Source: an uncultured Clostridia bacterium
Lineage (GTDB): Bacteria > Bacillota_A > Clostridia > Christensenellales > Aristaeellaceae
DNA: 5,836 nt
Reading direction: 5' to 3'
NCBI GenBank assembly: GCA_947166205.1
Contig: CAMVDI010000115.1
Location: 1-5,836 of the forward strand
The position numbers and the translations under genes were made by a program. This document shows positions 4,942 through 5,836 of this stretch, piece after piece. The stretch's first letter is position 1, and each line of letters opens with the position of its first letter. The notes under the pieces are model-generated. The model saw nothing but the letters and a program-made list of their open reading frames with translations. It did not search any database and was not told the origin of the DNA.

Positions 4942-5472
4942 CTACAGCCTGATCCCGGCTTCCCGGAGGATGGTCTGCAGGACGGAACCGCCCTGCTTTC
5001 CGACGCTCTTCGCCGCGGAGGAGCCGCTGGAGACCGGAGCGGAGGAATAGCTTTCCGGGGCGGCGGTAGCCGCGGCCTGCGGGCGGCCGGCATAGGTGAA
5101 GGTCAGGGTGCCCGTCCAGCCGTCCGGGCAGGTATCATCCTGCTGGACGGCGAGGGCGGTGAGCAGCATATCGTCATAGGTGCGCAGGGAGGTAACCACC
5201 TTGCACAGAAAGCGCTTCTCCTTGATCTGGCAGAGGGAGGCCAGGGTCTGGCGGCTCCAGCCGATCACCGCCACATTCGCGTCCGAGGCGACGACGGACA
5301 GGGTCAGCACATCCGGCTCGTTCTTCGCGTGGTTGATATAGTCGCCGTCCTCTTCGGAATCCGAATCCGTGGCCAGCTTCAGATTCAGGGCATGGGCGAC
5401 GGAGGTTACCCCGTCGAAGGAATAACGGTATCCCAGATTCTTCAGGAGGATGTAGGCCGTGGAGGTGGCCAT
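4942..5472 (-). CDS. Dit-like phage tail protein
   Basis: 176 residues. ATG at 5472 overlaps the tape-measure TGA by one base (TGATG), with AAAGGAG (5483-5489) 10 bases upstream, so translation is coupled. Family features: an early YRYSFDGVTSVAHALNLKL strand region, DYINHAKNEPDVLTLSVVAS (44-63), a strand about KRFLCKVVTS, then RTYDDMLLTALAVQQ (97-111) and DGWTGTLTFTYA. This matches Dit-like N-terminal domains of contractile-tail phages, which form a ring between tail tube and baseplate. Residues about 131-157 are an Ala/Ser/Pro linker, and the end VLQTILREAGIRL is a conserved-looking tail helix. In related prophages the next genes encode a LysM or hub protein; here DUF2612 follows instead. 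Confidence 0.78.
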   Translation of the reverse strand: MATSTAYILLKNLGYRYSFDGVTSVAHALNLKLATDSDSEEDGDYINHAKNEPDVLTLSVVASDANVAVIGWSRQTLASLCQIKEKRFLCKVVTSLRTYDDMLLTALAVQQDDTCPDGWTGTLTFTYAGRPQAAATAAPESYSSAPVSSGSSAAKSVGKQGGSVLQTILREAGIRL

Positions 5473-5836
5473 CAGGCAAAGACTCCTTTCAGGGTTTTGA
5501 GCAGGGCCCGCTGGGTTGTGTCATAGATCGACTGGCCCAGAGCCTCCGGAGAGGCTCCGGAGGCGGAAACATGGATATTGACAGGGGCCTGTACGGACTG
5601 CACCTGCGGGCCGATGCCTGAGACTGACGGGGCCCAGGCGGATCTGGCCGCCTGAGTCAGGACGGCCAGAGAAGCCCGGAGGCTTTCAAAGGCAGGAGGC
5701 AGATCAGCAGTGAGGCCGGGGCCGGCTCCGGGGAGCTCCGCTCCGGCGCCTTTGAGCAGGGAGCTTTTCGCGGAGGCGGAAAGCTCCCGGAGCAGGGCCC
5801 GGAGGAGCGGGACGGCCCGGGCATCGTTATCCGTGG
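5472..5836 (-). CDS. Tail tape measure protein, C-terminal fragment
   Basis: The - strand frame is open from the window edge to TGA at 5472-5474, 120 residues, with the N-terminal part outside the window. The visible part is Ala/Leu-rich and helical (LLRALLRELSASAKSSLLK). Then comes a Gly/Pro linker and a terminal PVNIHVSASGASPEALGQSI followed by YDTTQRALLKTLKGVFA. A short 'V.IHV...G..pe.ig' strand followed by a final helix is the usual end of tape measure proteins in Bacillota tailed phages. The protein sets tail length and is packed in the tail tube. Its position directly before the Dit-like gene, with a one-base overlap, supports the call. The frame is not among the long ones because its start is beyond the window. 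Confidence 0.7.
   Translation of the reverse strand, partial: TDNDARAVPLLRALLRELSASAKSSLLKGAGAELPGAGPGLTADLPPAFESLRASLAVLTQAARSAWAPSVSGIGPQVQSVQAPVNIHVSASGASPEALGQSIYDTTQRALLKTLKGVFA

Larger units (their letters stand above)
2524..5836 (-). mobile_element. Prophage, distal late region (tail, lysis, 3' end)
   Basis: A run of closely spaced - strand genes whose products are phage families: tape measure C-terminus, Dit-like tail protein, DUF2612 baseplate protein, NlpC/P60 endolysin, conserved membrane-anchored phage protein, r1t-like holin and gp10/gpG-like neck protein. It enters the window from the high-coordinate side. The low-coordinate border is somewhere between about 2055 and 2730 and is not marked by any repeat I can see, so the microprotein and lipoprotein may or may not belong. 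No integrase, repressor or att site is in view. DUF2612 and the Dit-like protein suggest a contractile-tail (myovirus-like) ancestor. Confidence 0.85.

Noticed and set aside
4521..5093. A 190-codon - strand frame spanning the DUF2612/Dit-like gap that might be a missing baseplate gene
   Set aside because: It is Pro/Arg/Ser-rich, runs out of frame through both recognised genes and shows no baseplate motif.
4873..5526. A 217-codon + strand frame over the Dit-like gene
   Set aside because: Antisense of a recognised phage gene, Gly/Arg/Gln-rich composition, no domain.

Overview
The window looks like a piece of a high-GC Bacillota (Clostridia-type) chromosome carrying one end of a prophage. The evidence is strong AGGAGG-like ribosome binding sites, a Gram-positive type lipoprotein, phage proteins of families common in gut Clostridia (r1t-like holin, Dit-like tail protein, DUF2612, NlpC/P60 lysin with a DCIGL active site) and GC-rich codon use. 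No marker gene fixes the species, so the taxonomy is an inference.

Positions 1-2054, + strand, look like host DNA: the last 52 codons of a phosphoenolpyruvate mutase (aepX-like, first step of phosphonate synthesis), a 98-bp spacer with two near-identical GC-rich hairpins, and a 598-residue polytopic membrane protein with the layout of a GT-C glycosyltransferase. Together they suggest a surface-glycan locus whose polymer may carry phosphonate groups. A GC-rich palindrome (2063-2087) closes this block where it meets genes running the other way.

Positions 2094-2628, - strand, are a small accessory zone: a 105-residue lipoprotein, a 7-codon leader-like ORF that is itself a hairpin, and a 34-codon single-pass membrane microprotein with a near-perfect Shine-Dalgarno. 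Host or phage ownership of this zone is not settled by the sequence.

Positions 2730-5836, - strand, are the distal late region of a tailed prophage. In transcription order: tape-measure C-terminus, Dit-like tail protein, DUF2612 baseplate protein, NlpC/P60 endolysin, a membrane-anchored conserved phage protein that appears to start at CTG, an r1t-like holin, and a gp10/Mu-gpG-like neck protein. The genes are closely packed, several behind the same CTGAAAGGA ribosome-binding motif. Endolysin plus holin form the lysis module.

The most notable point is what is absent. A Dit-like/DUF2612 tail normally has a hub, spike, gp25-like protein and baseplate J between those two genes, but here only 87 bp separate them. 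A neck-type gene also sits at the far 3' end instead of in the head-tail region. This suggests a rearranged, possibly defective prophage or an unusually stripped-down tail. I saw no CRISPR array, tRNA, rRNA, integrase or clear insertion sequence, and no convincing wholly new system.
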